64,000 bases of DNA from Synechococcus sp. CS-1331. GTDB taxonomy: Bacteria > Cyanobacteriota > Cyanobacteriia > PCC-6307 > Cyanobiaceae. The stretch spans positions 80,941 to 144,940 of the forward strand of contig JAHLYQ010000041.1 in NCBI GenBank assembly GCA_025127975.1, in the 5' to 3' direction. Below, piece after piece: positions 17,605-25,401 of the stretch. Every line of letters starts with the position of its first letter. Position 1 is the stretch's first letter. The translations under genes were made by a program, and so were the position numbers. Under the pieces are notes generated by a model. That model made no database searches, was not told where the DNA came from, and was given only the letters and a program-made list of their open reading frames with translations.

Positions 17605-18722
17605 CGATCGCCGCTTTCGTCGGGATCGGCAAGGGTTCGCCGCAGTCGCTCGCCGCATTGGGAAGCCAGCAGAGCTCGCGCTTGCTCTAGGGCATCTGCA
17701 AGGTTTTCGAAGCGACCGGCCAGCCAGAGGTAGGCCCCCAGATTCCAGAGCAGGGGCACAGCCAGGGGGCCTTCACCACCCAGGGCTGCTAGCGCCTGTT
17801 GCTGCCAGGTTTCTAGGTTTTCCCAGGCGATCTCTTCGCCGTTGAGGCCATGGTCTCGGGGGTGCAGAAGCAGTCGCTCCAGCGAGCCGTCGCGGACCCG
17901 GGCGGTGATGCCAGCCCGGCTTGTAGGCAGGTCGGTTGACCCCTCCAGGCCCTTCACCGTGAGCACCTCGGTTTCACCGGCGGCGGCCAGGGCCTCCCAG
18001 GCCCGTTTTTCGGTGGGGGGATGGACGAAGCCACTCACCAGTAGATGGTCGCCGCAGTGGGGGGTCCAGAGCAGTTCCAGGCTGGCCACGGGGGGGCGTT
18101 TGCCAATTTCATCGCGCACCGGCAGCAACCTTTCCGCAGCTGGGAAGTGGTCGGGCTGGTGGGTGAGGGCCAGGTGGTGGGCACTCAACCGTTGCTGCAG
18201 AGTTGCGAGGCTGAGCCCACGCCATTCAATGCCTAGGGCGGCGAACAGCTCTGCCAGGGTGACGCCGTATTTAATCGGCATCGGATCGCCGCCGTGGAGC
18301 ACTACCGGGATCTCGGCGCTGGCCAGCACCAGGGCGAGCAGGGGCAGCAGGGGGGCGGTGCGGCTGCGGCCGTCGTAGGGCACGCCGAAGCAAATGGCCT
18401 GGCGGCCAGGGGTTTTTAACTTCGGGCCGTGGCTGCGGTAGCTGTCGAGCATGCCGCTCAATTCGAGCGGCAGCGGCCGGCGAATCCGGTGGGCAATCAG
18501 GAAGGCTCCCAGCTGCGCATCGCTTGCCTGACCCTGAAGCATCAGGTCCATGGCCTCACGGGCCTCAGCGCGGCTCAGGCCCGTGCTGGTGTGCTCGCCG
18601 CTGCCCACCTTGGCAATAAGTTCGCGAAAGCGAGCCCGCTCGGGGCCGAGGGCGTTGAGGCGCTGCAGGCGCCTTGACCCCGCATCCGCCGCATGTGGTG
18701 CAGGCTGTAGCGGTTGCGACAC
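17601..18722 (-). CDS. anthranilate phosphoribosyltransferase-like (TrpD2-type) protein
   Basis: The 373-aa protein has the glycosyltransferase family 3 layout: an N-terminal helical part (residues 25-110, including DAQLGAFLIAHRIRRP), then the alpha/beta phosphoribosyltransferase part. True TrpD motifs (KHGNR and the DDE Mg site) are not evident, so anthranilate transfer is doubtful; YbiB/TrpD2 relatives bind nucleic acid. Such genes recur beside nirA in cyanobacterial nitrate clusters, but the function is unknown. It starts with GTG at 18722 and is divergent from nirA. The candidate NtcA site overlaps its first codons. Confidence 0.7.
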   Translation of the reverse strand: MSQPLQPAPHAADAGSRRLQRLNALGPERARFRELIAKVGSGEHTSTGLSRAEAREAMDLMLQGQASDAQLGAFLIAHRIRRPLPLELSGMLDSYRSHGPKLKTPGRQAICFGVPYDGRSRTAPLLPLLALVLASAEIPVVLHGGDPMPIKYGVTLAELFAALGIEWRGLSLATLQQRLSAHHLALTHQPDHFPAAERLLPVRDEIGKRPPVASLELLWTPHCGDHLLVSGFVHPPTEKRAWEALAAAGETEVLTVKGLEGSTDLPTSRAGITARVRDGSLERLLLHPRDHGLNGEEIAWENLETWQQQALAALGGEGPLAVPLLWNLGAYLWLAGRFENLADALEQARALLASQCGERLRRTLADPDESGDR

Positions 18723-18748
18723 AGTAATAGACCCGCACTGCGGACAAT
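18707..18748 (+). promoter_or_regulatory. candidate NtcA-dependent promoter of nirA
   Basis: GTAGCGGTTGCGAC (18707-18720) matches GTA-N8-TAC with one mismatch in the last triplet (GAC), and GACAAT (18743-18748) stands 22 nt after it, the spacing of class II NtcA promoters. Transcription would begin near 18755, leaving a leader of about 140 nt before the nirA ATG. NtcA control of nirA is established in cyanobacteria; this site is inferred. Confidence 0.45.
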
Positions 18749-18757
18749 TTCAATTGT

Positions 18758-18777
18758 CTCCCTGCGGGGAGTTTTTT
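18758..18777 (+). terminator. terminator-like hairpin in the nirA leader
   Basis: CTCCC, loop TGCG, GGGAG and then six T form a small intrinsic-terminator shape about 120 nt before nirA and just after the presumed transcription start. The stem is only five base pairs. It could be an attenuator, or simply end transcripts coming from upstream. Confidence 0.4.
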
Positions 18778-18896
18778 CCCCATTTCTGTTTTTCCAGCGG
18801 CGTAGCTCTCATCGGCGCTTGCTCGGATCCACCTTGCGGCTGTGTGGCGGCAGGGCGGGCATGCCGAGGTTGTTCCGTGTTTCGAGAGTCCGCCCC

Positions 18897-20435
18897 ATGA
18901 CGAGCCCCACCATTTCTGCGGCCAGCCAGCCGCCCCTCAGCAAGATCGAGCAGGCCAAGGCCGAGCTCTGCGGCCTCGAGCTGGAGCCCCGGCTTGCCGA
19001 AATGGGGCGTGAAGGCTGGGAATCACTCGATGAAGCCACGCTCACGATCCGGCTCAAGTGGCTGGGGATCTTCTTCAGGCCGGTGACCCCGGGGCGCTTC
19101 ATGGTGCGGCTGCGTATCCCCAACGGCGTTGTTAGCGCCGAGCAGCTGGAGCTGCTGGCCGAGGCGATCGACCGTTGCGGCGAGCACGGTAGTGCCGACA
19201 TCACCACCCGCCAGAACCTGCAGCTGCGGGGCCTGCTGCTGGAGGACATGGCGCCGCTGATGGTGGCGCTGGAGACCATGGGGCTCACCAGCCGCCAGTC
19301 GGGCCACGACAACCCTCGCAACATCACCGGCAACCCGCTGGCGGGCATTGACCCAGAGGAGATCGTCGACACCCGCCCCCTGGTGGAGGCGATTCAGGCC
19401 GCCCTGCTGGGGCCGGCCGGTCCCCGCAACCTGCCGCGCAAGTTCAATGTGGCCGTGGGGGGCGCTCCAGATAGCTTCCTGCTGCACAACGACCTGGCCT
19501 TCCTGCCGGCCGAGCACAACGGTGAGCTGGGTTTCACGGTGCTGGTTGGGGGCTTCTTTTCAGCCCAGCGCAACGAGTTGGCGGTGCCCCTAGGCCTGTG
19601 GCTGCGGGCGGAGCAGCTGGCCGACTTCACCCTGGCGGTGTTGCATCACTACGAGCGCGCAGGCAATCGCCAGCAGCGCAATAAAAGCCGGCTGATGTAT
19701 CTGATCGACCAGCTAGGCATTGACGTCTACCGGGCTGAGCTGGTTGAAGCCTTTGCCGAACCCGTGCTCCCCCACGATGGCTCCCACCTGGTAAATCGTG
19801 CCCCCCGCTCGGGCCTGGGCGTCCATGCCCAGAAGCAGGCGGGACTTCACTGGGTGGGGTTGCATGTGCCCATGGGCCGGCTGGAGGCGGCTTCGATGTT
19901 GGAACTTGCCGGTTTGGCACGCACCTATGGCAGCGGCGAGCTGCGTCTCACCGAGGCCCAGAACGCCTTGATCGTTGATGTGCCCGGCGATCGCCTCGAG
20001 GCCCTGCTGGCCGAACCCCTGCTGCAGCGTTTCCGCCCCGACCCTTCGACCCTTCAGGCTGAAGCGGTGAGCTGCACCGGCAACGCCTACTGCAGCTTTG
20101 CTTTGATCCCTACCAAGGGCGTGGCCCAGCAGGTGCTCGAAGAGCTGGAGCAGCGCATCGAATTGCCTGAGGCGGTGCGAATGCACTGGACCGGCTGCCC
20201 CAATGCCTGCGGCCAGCCCTACATGGGTCAGATCGGGCTGATGGGGGCCAAGGCCCGCAAGGATGGGGAGATGGTGGAGGCGGCCAAGCTCTTTCTTGGC
20301 GGCTCCATGGGAGATGAGCCCAAGCTGGCTGAGCTGCACCACAAGGGCGTTCCCCTCAGTGACTTGCCGGATGTGCTGGAGCAGCTCTTGGTGGAGCACT
20401 TTGGAGCTCGCCGCCGCGAACAGGCAGCCAGCTGA
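18897..20435 (+). CDS. nirA: ferredoxin-nitrite reductase NirA
   Basis: NirA reduces nitrite to ammonium with six electrons from ferredoxin, using siroheme coupled to a [4Fe-4S] cluster. The four cluster cysteines are C393 and C399 (CTGNAYC) and C434 and C438 (GCPNACGQ). The 512-aa length is that of plant/cyanobacterial NirA, with two repeated ferredoxin-like domains and DITTRQNLQLRG near residue 100. ATG 18897 gives the family start; in-frame sequence back to 18714 is untranslated leader. Sirohaem synthesis genes follow directly downstream. Confidence 0.97.
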   Translation: MTSPTISAASQPPLSKIEQAKAELCGLELEPRLAEMGREGWESLDEATLTIRLKWLGIFFRPVTPGRFMVRLRIPNGVVSAEQLELLAEAIDRCGEHGSADITTRQNLQLRGLLLEDMAPLMVALETMGLTSRQSGHDNPRNITGNPLAGIDPEEIVDTRPLVEAIQAALLGPAGPRNLPRKFNVAVGGAPDSFLLHNDLAFLPAEHNGELGFTVLVGGFFSAQRNELAVPLGLWLRAEQLADFTLAVLHHYERAGNRQQRNKSRLMYLIDQLGIDVYRAELVEAFAEPVLPHDGSHLVNRAPRSGLGVHAQKQAGLHWVGLHVPMGRLEAASMLELAGLARTYGSGELRLTEAQNALIVDVPGDRLEALLAEPLLQRFRPDPSTLQAEAVSCTGNAYCSFALIPTKGVAQQVLEELEQRIELPEAVRMHWTGCPNACGQPYMGQIGLMGAKARKDGEMVEAAKLFLGGSMGDEPKLAELHHKGVPLSDLPDVLEQLLVEHFGARRREQAAS

Positions 20436-20535
20436 TCAGGGTGGTGGTGGTAAGAACACCAGCGGGCTGGAATCCAGTGGTTACCTACCCAGCACACCTC
20501 GCGAGCTGATCGCCCTGGCCCCTGAGCCCCAACTA

Positions 20536-21837
20536 ATGCCGGTGGATCTGCCACCGATTGGCTGCGCGGATCGCTGGCCCTGGCTGCAAAGGCTGCGCCA
20601 CCAGCCTGAGCTGGTTGCCGAACCCTGGCTGGCGGCGCTGGAGGCTGGAGTTCTGGGGGCAGACCAGGATCTTTTGGCCGTCCTGGCGGAGCGCCTGGAT
20701 CCTCCGGCCCAGTTGCGAATGTTGCGCTGGTGGCGCCAGCAGGCCAAGCCCGATCCCGGTCTGCCATCCCAGGTGCTGCGTCACCGGGATGGGGCGAGTG
20801 CCGTCTGGTTGCTGGAGCAGCTGGCCGCTGGCCCGGCTGCCCTTGCTGCGGAGTTGCCCCCCGCCGTGGCGGCGGCCCTGCTTCCCTTGCTGGGTCACCA
20901 GCGCCAGCGTCAGGCCTGGCCGGTGCTGCAGGCCTGGTTGCAGGCGCCGATTGCCAGGCACCTGCGGCGCTCAGCGCTGGAGGGGGTGGCCCGGGGCCTG
21001 TCGGTGTGGCCCCGGGCCCAGCTGCTGGTTGAGCTCAGCGCCCTCGCCGCCGACCTAGATAGCCAGCTGGCGGCTACAGCGGTGGATCTGCTGGCCCGCT
21101 TGCCCGGCGCCCGCCGCGCCCTGGTGCCCCTGGGCCTTCGCCAGCTGGATCCCCAGGTGGCGGAGCGCCTTCGTCGCCGCCTCGCGGCCATCCCCGCCCG
21201 GCCCCTGTTGCTGGTGGTGCATGGCCGCATGGGCGGGGAGCTGCCGGCTGAGCTGGTCGCCCTGGCTGCCGAGCTGGAGCAGCGCCGCGGCGCGCCCGTG
21301 CGCTTGCAGGCCCTCAGCGCTTTGGCGCCGCCGGCGCCCCAGGAACTGCTGCAGGGCGACCTGGGCGATCAGCAGCTCACCCTGGTGCCCTTGCTGCTGC
21401 TGCCGGGTGGCCATGTGCGCCACGACCTGCCGGCGATCGCGCGCTATTGGGCTGGGTTTGCGCGGGTGCAGCGCATCCCCTTTCTGGGGGCCTGGCCCCG
21501 CTGGCAGGCGGCGCTGGCTGTGGAGCTGGCGGGGTTGGGCCCCAGGGATTCCCAGGGCTCCGCTGCGCCCCTGCTGCTGCACCATCCCCTCGAGGGCCCC
21601 CTGGCAGGGCGATATCTGGCCACCCTGGAACGGCGCACCGGTTGCCGTTGTCTGGCCACTCCATACAGTGCAGAGCACCTCGCCGAGCTGCAGCTGACCC
21701 TCTCCGCACCGGCGCTGCCCCTGGTTCTGGCGGCCAATCGGCTCACCGACCAGCTTGCCGATCAGGTGGGTCCGCCGCTGCTGCAAAGGCCGCTCCTGCA
21801 CCAGCTGCTGCTGAGCGAACTGGAGGCCCTGCCATGA
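20536..21837 (+). CDS. CbiX/SirB-like protein with N-terminal helical repeat region
   Basis: The C-terminal half (from about residue 215) begins with a PLLLVVHGRMGGELPAELVA strand-turn and contains LVPLLLLPGGHVRHDLPAIA, the layout of CbiX/SirB chelatases, which insert metal into sirohydrochlorin. The N-terminal half is Leu/Ala-rich and helical, possibly HEAT-like, and unusual for SirB. Position between nirA and cobA fits siroheme supply, with Fe chelation as the missing step. The ATG at 20536 is the first clear start, but a non-ATG start closer to nirA is possible. Its stop overlaps the cobA ATG (ATGA). Confidence 0.7.
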   Translation: MPVDLPPIGCADRWPWLQRLRHQPELVAEPWLAALEAGVLGADQDLLAVLAERLDPPAQLRMLRWWRQQAKPDPGLPSQVLRHRDGASAVWLLEQLAAGPAALAAELPPAVAAALLPLLGHQRQRQAWPVLQAWLQAPIARHLRRSALEGVARGLSVWPRAQLLVELSALAADLDSQLAATAVDLLARLPGARRALVPLGLRQLDPQVAERLRRRLAAIPARPLLLVVHGRMGGELPAELVALAAELEQRRGAPVRLQALSALAPPAPQELLQGDLGDQQLTLVPLLLLPGGHVRHDLPAIARYWAGFARVQRIPFLGAWPRWQAALAVELAGLGPRDSQGSAAPLLLHHPLEGPLAGRYLATLERRTGCRCLATPYSAEHLAELQLTLSAPALPLVLAANRLTDQLADQVGPPLLQRPLLHQLLLSELEALP

Positions 21838-22640
21838 GTGCCGCCCCCCAGCCCGGCACTGTCCCCCAGCCCGGCACCGTGTATCTGGTGGGGGCGGGTC
21901 CGGGCGACCCCGAGCTGCTCACCCTCAAGGCCCATCGCCTGCTGCAGCAGTGCGATGCCCTCGTCTACGACTCCCTGGTGCCCAAGGCCCTGCTGGATCT
22001 GGTGCCGGCGGGCTGTGAGCACCGCTTCGTGGGCAAGCGCCGCGGCCACCATTCGGTGCCCCAGCCCAGTACCAATGCGGTGCTGGTGGAGCTGGCCGGC
22101 CGCTGCCGCTTGATCGTGCGGCTCAAGGGCGGCGATCCCTTTCTGTTTGGCCGGGGCGGCGAGGAGGCGGCCCATCTGGCGGCCCGGGGCATCCCGGTGC
22201 AGGTGGTGCCCGGCGTGACGGCGGGCATCGCGGCGCCTGCCTACGCCGGCATTCCGGTGACCCACCGGCGGGCCGGCTCCAGCGTCACCTTTGTGACCGG
22301 CCATGAGGAGATCGACAAGCAGCGTCCGGGGGTCGACTGGCGGGGCCTGGCCCGCTGCAGCGACGGCCTGGTGATCTACATGGGCCTGCACAACCTGCGC
22401 CGCATCGCCGAGGAATTGATGCTGGGGGGCCTGGCCGCTGACACGCCGGCGGCGGTGATCCAGCAGGGCACGGTGGTGGGCCAGCGCCTGTTGCTCAGCC
22501 CCCTGGGCGAACTGGCCGACCGGGCCGGCGAGCAGAATTTCGCCTCCCCCTCGATCGTGCTGGTGGGCCCGGTGGTGGCCCAGCGGGTGGCCGCCTGCAG
22601 TCCCGCTCCAGCTGCCGTGGAGATGCCGATTCCCTTTTGA
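21834..22640 (+). CDS. cobA: uroporphyrinogen-III C-methyltransferase
   Basis: This SUMT enzyme methylates uroporphyrinogen III twice to precorrin-2, the branch to siroheme (for NirA) and cobalamin. The 268-aa protein has the SAM-binding start VYLVGAGPGDPELLTLKA near residue 17, the VRLKGGDPFLFGRGGEE loop near residue 97 and the VVPGVTAGIAAPAYAGIPVTHR segment. There is no CysG-type dehydrogenase domain. The N-terminus carries an 18-bp tandem duplication (21846-21881) encoding PQPGTV twice, outside the fold. It overlaps the CbiX-like gene by four bases. Confidence 0.95.
   Translation: MSAAPQPGTVPQPGTVYLVGAGPGDPELLTLKAHRLLQQCDALVYDSLVPKALLDLVPAGCEHRFVGKRRGHHSVPQPSTNAVLVELAGRCRLIVRLKGGDPFLFGRGGEEAAHLAARGIPVQVVPGVTAGIAAPAYAGIPVTHRRAGSSVTFVTGHEEIDKQRPGVDWRGLARCSDGLVIYMGLHNLRRIAEELMLGGLAADTPAAVIQQGTVVGQRLLLSPLGELADRAGEQNFASPSIVLVGPVVAQRVAACSPAPAAVEMPIPF
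21846..21881. repeat. 18-bp in-frame tandem duplication at cobA N-terminus
   Basis: Two near-identical 18-bp units differ at two positions and encode Pro-Gln-Pro-Gly-Thr-Val twice, immediately before the first core strand. The duplication keeps the frame. Confidence 0.9.
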
Positions 22641-22789
22641 GGGGCAGGCTCTGCTTTGAGGAGCAGGCCCTGCGGGTCACTAGCGAAACTGGCCCGTGGT
22701 TCGGCGGTTTCAGTAGTGGTTGAAACGGTTGGTTGGTCGGATTGTTCGTTTCACTGAGGCTTCACAAGCCAGCCTCCGTGCCGGACCTA

Positions 22790-23296
22790 ATGACTGCGTT
22801 CATGCCCAAACCGGCGCCGATGTTTGAATTGATCCCCTACGAGAAGTTCCGAGATACCCCGGCGGTGCGCTTTTTTGACATCACCGTCGCCGCATCGAAT
22901 GCCCGCGACCTGGTGATTCATGCCGGCCCGGCCATCAGCCCCCCTGACGAGGAGAAGACTGGCGCCTGGCAGTTTTATCTGCACCCCCACCAGGAGGACA
23001 ACCTGCTGGCCCTCCATGGCGGCCGCACTTTCTACTTGGTGAATCTCGGCTGGAATTACCCGTATCACATTGTTCGCCTAGAAACCGGCGGCGACATCCT
23101 GCGCATTCCTCCGGGCACCTTCCACCGCTCCGTTTCCGACCCGGATGGCTCGGTGGTGCTCAACCAGGCCGTGCGCGAGGAGGGTGCCAGCGTGTTGCGG
23201 GAATTCCGCGTCTACAACAGCCGCCGCATCCCGCGCCTGTTTGCCGCCACCTTCAAAACGGCGCCCCTGCCCAAGTTGCACGGGGTGAGCTGGTAG
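22790..23296 (+). CDS. cupin-fold protein of unknown function
   Basis: The protein of about 168 aa contains both halves of a cupin barrel: FYLHPHQEDNLLALHGGRTF, giving His-x-His-x3-Glu-type metal ligands, and ILRIPPGTFHRSVSDPDGS, with the second His. The substrate is unknown. Possible ATG starts are 22790, 22802 and 22820; I chose the first. It follows cobA by 149 nt and ends 2 nt from the convergent DUF2126 stop. No link to nitrate use can be shown. Confidence 0.65.
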   Translation: MTAFMPKPAPMFELIPYEKFRDTPAVRFFDITVAASNARDLVIHAGPAISPPDEEKTGAWQFYLHPHQEDNLLALHGGRTFYLVNLGWNYPYHIVRLETGGDILRIPPGTFHRSVSDPDGSVVLNQAVREEGASVLREFRVYNSRRIPRLFAATFKTAPLPKLHGVSW

Positions 23297-23298
23297 CC

Positions 23299-25401
23299 CT
23301 AGAGGCGCAGATCGAGGCTGCAGGAGCCCGGCTCTGGGCCGCGCAGGCTTGGCCCCTTACGCCTGGGCCCCCCGGGCTCGACGGCGATGGGCCCAAAGCC
23401 CTGCTCCTCCTGCTCCAGGCGCCAGGCCTGCAGCCTGGTGCCACTGGCGGCATCGCTCAGTTCCAGCTCGAGCGGCACATCCTCTGGCAGGCAGGGATGC
23501 AGGCAGGGGAATAGGGCCTCCTGGCGGTAGCGCACGGCCAGCGGCCCCTGCTCCTCTGGCGCTGGCAGGGGCACGGCTCTGCCCTGCAGTTCCAGCCGGA
23601 AGCGGCGGCGGAAGTCGGGGCTGGTGATCATTTCGAAGCGCCGCAGGGAGCTGTCCACGAAGCGGCTGGTGCTGCCCCCCTCCACCGGCGTGTCGCAGAG
23701 CAGGGGCCAGGGTTCGAGGGCTTGGCGGATCGTCAGCTCTGCAGCCCCCTCCTGCCAGTGCAGCAGCTGGGGGAAGCGCCACTGCCAGATCTCCGCAAAG
23801 GGTTTCGGATCAAGCTGGAGGCCGTCAGCAGCGAGCTCGGCCAGCACCTGCTCCAGATCGCTCCAGAGCTGGCTGGGGAGTAGGAGCTGGTCGTGCAGGG
23901 CTGGGCCCCAGTCACGCAGTTGGCTGGGGCGATGGGCGGGCTCCAGCAGATGCACGGCCAGGGCGCGCCAGAGCAGGGCGACGGCGTTGGTCCAGCCGGG
24001 CTCAGGCAAGGACTCCAGGGCCCGAAATTCCAGCAGTCCCTGGCAGCCGGCGGCCCAGGCCGGGTTCCAGAACTTGTCGAGGCTGATCTCGCTGCGGTGG
24101 GTGTTGCCGCTGCGGTCGGCGTGCAGGTGGCGCAGGGTTTCGCCGATCGCCACCCGCTGGTCCCCCGGGGGCAGGTGCTCGAGGGCCCGGTGGGCCAGTT
24201 CCAGGTCCAGCGGGCTGGCTGAGCCCTCATCGGTTCGGGGTGCCTGGGAAGCCGGGCCGACGCTGCGGCCGCTGAACAGATAGGCCAGGCATGGGTGGTG
24301 CTGCCAGTAGCGCAGGATTCCCACCAGCCAGGCTGGTCGGGCAAAGAAGGGGTTGGTCTCCAAGCTCGGCCCCCCCAGCAGCAGGTGGTTGCCGCCGCCG
24401 GTGCCCTCGCGGCGCCCGCCCTGCTCACGCCAACAGCGCAGGCCTACGGCCGCGGCGGCCTGCTCCAGCAGCAGGATCCACTCGGCATAGTCCTGCCAGC
24501 TGGGGCACACCGGCAGGTTCACCTCCAGCACGCCGGGGTCGGCCGTCAGGCCCAGCACCTGCCAGTGGCCGCTGCAGTCCACCGGCAGCACGCCGCTGAG
24601 CTCCGGCCGCTGCCAGGCGCTGCTGTGCCGGGCGATCAGCTCCAGCAGCTGTTCCAGGGGCTCCCGGGCCAGGGGTGGCAGGAACAGCCCCCAGCCCTCC
24701 CGATCGAGCTCCAGGGTGAGCACCTGGCGCAGGCCCTGCTCAGGGAAGTGCTGCAGGGGTAGGCGCAGCCCGGCCGGGCCCTGGGCCGCGCTGAGCTGGC
24801 GCAGGGGCTTGGCCAGCGGCCAGTTGAGCGAATGCCAGCGGCCCTGCTCGCAGCTCAGTGGTATGGCCCAAATTCGCCGATCGGCCTGGAGGGGGTCCCT
24901 CAGGGCCAGGGGGTGCAGGCGGATGCCGAGCCCCTCGCCGAGTTTCGCCAAAAATTTCAGCGCCTGGCTTTTTCTGGGCACCGCGGCTGGGTTCGGGCTA
25001 GGCCAGAGCGCCAGGGGGTCGCCGTCGCCGCCGCGGATCAGCCGTAGGGCCCAGCGGGGATTGACTTCGCCGTCGTAGCGCTTGCCGGGGCAGTAGAGCA
25101 GGGTGCTGTCGGGCCAGGCCCGACGTTGCAGCTCCTTGGCCAGGGCCCTGGCATAGCCGAGCTTGGTGGGGCCATCGGCGGCCACGCTCCACTCCGCCCC
25201 ATCCGGTTCGAGGGGCACCAAGGTTGGCTCCCCACCCATGGTGAGCTGCACGCCGGCCTGGCGCAGGCGTTGTTCGATTACCTCGGCAGGTCCTGGGATG
25301 ACCTCAGCAGGACCTGGGATCGCTTCAGACACGGCTGGCTCGGGCTCAGAGGGGATGGGGAACCTCAGGGGCCACGGTCGACTCATTGATGGTCGACTCA
25401 T
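23299..25401 (-). CDS. DUF2126 putative amidoligase
   Basis: The 700-aa protein corresponds to the DUF2126 domain that elsewhere follows a transglutaminase domain in proteins over 1100 aa. Here it is a separate protein and the transglutaminase is the gene before it. Conserved segments include LTMGGEPTLVPLEPDG near residue 53, GGGNHLLLGGPSLETNPFF near residue 335 and a FRALESLPEPGWTNAVALLW stretch. The family is predicted to form amide bonds with ATP. Two in-frame ATGs (25401, 25386) arise from a 15-bp repeat that also encodes the end of the upstream gene. The genes overlap by 56 nt. Confidence 0.8.
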   Translation of the reverse strand: MSRPSMSRPWPLRFPIPSEPEPAVSEAIPGPAEVIPGPAEVIEQRLRQAGVQLTMGGEPTLVPLEPDGAEWSVAADGPTKLGYARALAKELQRRAWPDSTLLYCPGKRYDGEVNPRWALRLIRGGDGDPLALWPSPNPAAVPRKSQALKFLAKLGEGLGIRLHPLALRDPLQADRRIWAIPLSCEQGRWHSLNWPLAKPLRQLSAAQGPAGLRLPLQHFPEQGLRQVLTLELDREGWGLFLPPLAREPLEQLLELIARHSSAWQRPELSGVLPVDCSGHWQVLGLTADPGVLEVNLPVCPSWQDYAEWILLLEQAAAAVGLRCWREQGGRREGTGGGNHLLLGGPSLETNPFFARPAWLVGILRYWQHHPCLAYLFSGRSVGPASQAPRTDEGSASPLDLELAHRALEHLPPGDQRVAIGETLRHLHADRSGNTHRSEISLDKFWNPAWAAGCQGLLEFRALESLPEPGWTNAVALLWRALAVHLLEPAHRPSQLRDWGPALHDQLLLPSQLWSDLEQVLAELAADGLQLDPKPFAEIWQWRFPQLLHWQEGAAELTIRQALEPWPLLCDTPVEGGSTSRFVDSSLRRFEMITSPDFRRRFRLELQGRAVPLPAPEEQGPLAVRYRQEALFPCLHPCLPEDVPLELELSDAASGTRLQAWRLEQEEQGFGPIAVEPGGPRRKGPSLRGPEPGSCSLDLRL
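25280..25321. repeat. 21-bp in-frame tandem duplication in DUF2126 N-terminus
   Basis: Two 21-bp units with few differences encode the repeated Ile-Pro-Gly-Pro-Ala-Glu-Val near the start of the DUF2126 protein, before its conserved part. Confidence 0.85.

Noticed and set aside
18723-18896. Glutamine riboswitch in the nirA leader
   Set aside because: The conserved core of glnA-type RNAs is not visible; only a short hairpin with a T run is present.
21447-21833. Long N-terminal extension of cobA
   Set aside because: It overlaps the CbiX-like gene in another frame and looks like random translation; the conserved SUMT start follows ATG 21834.
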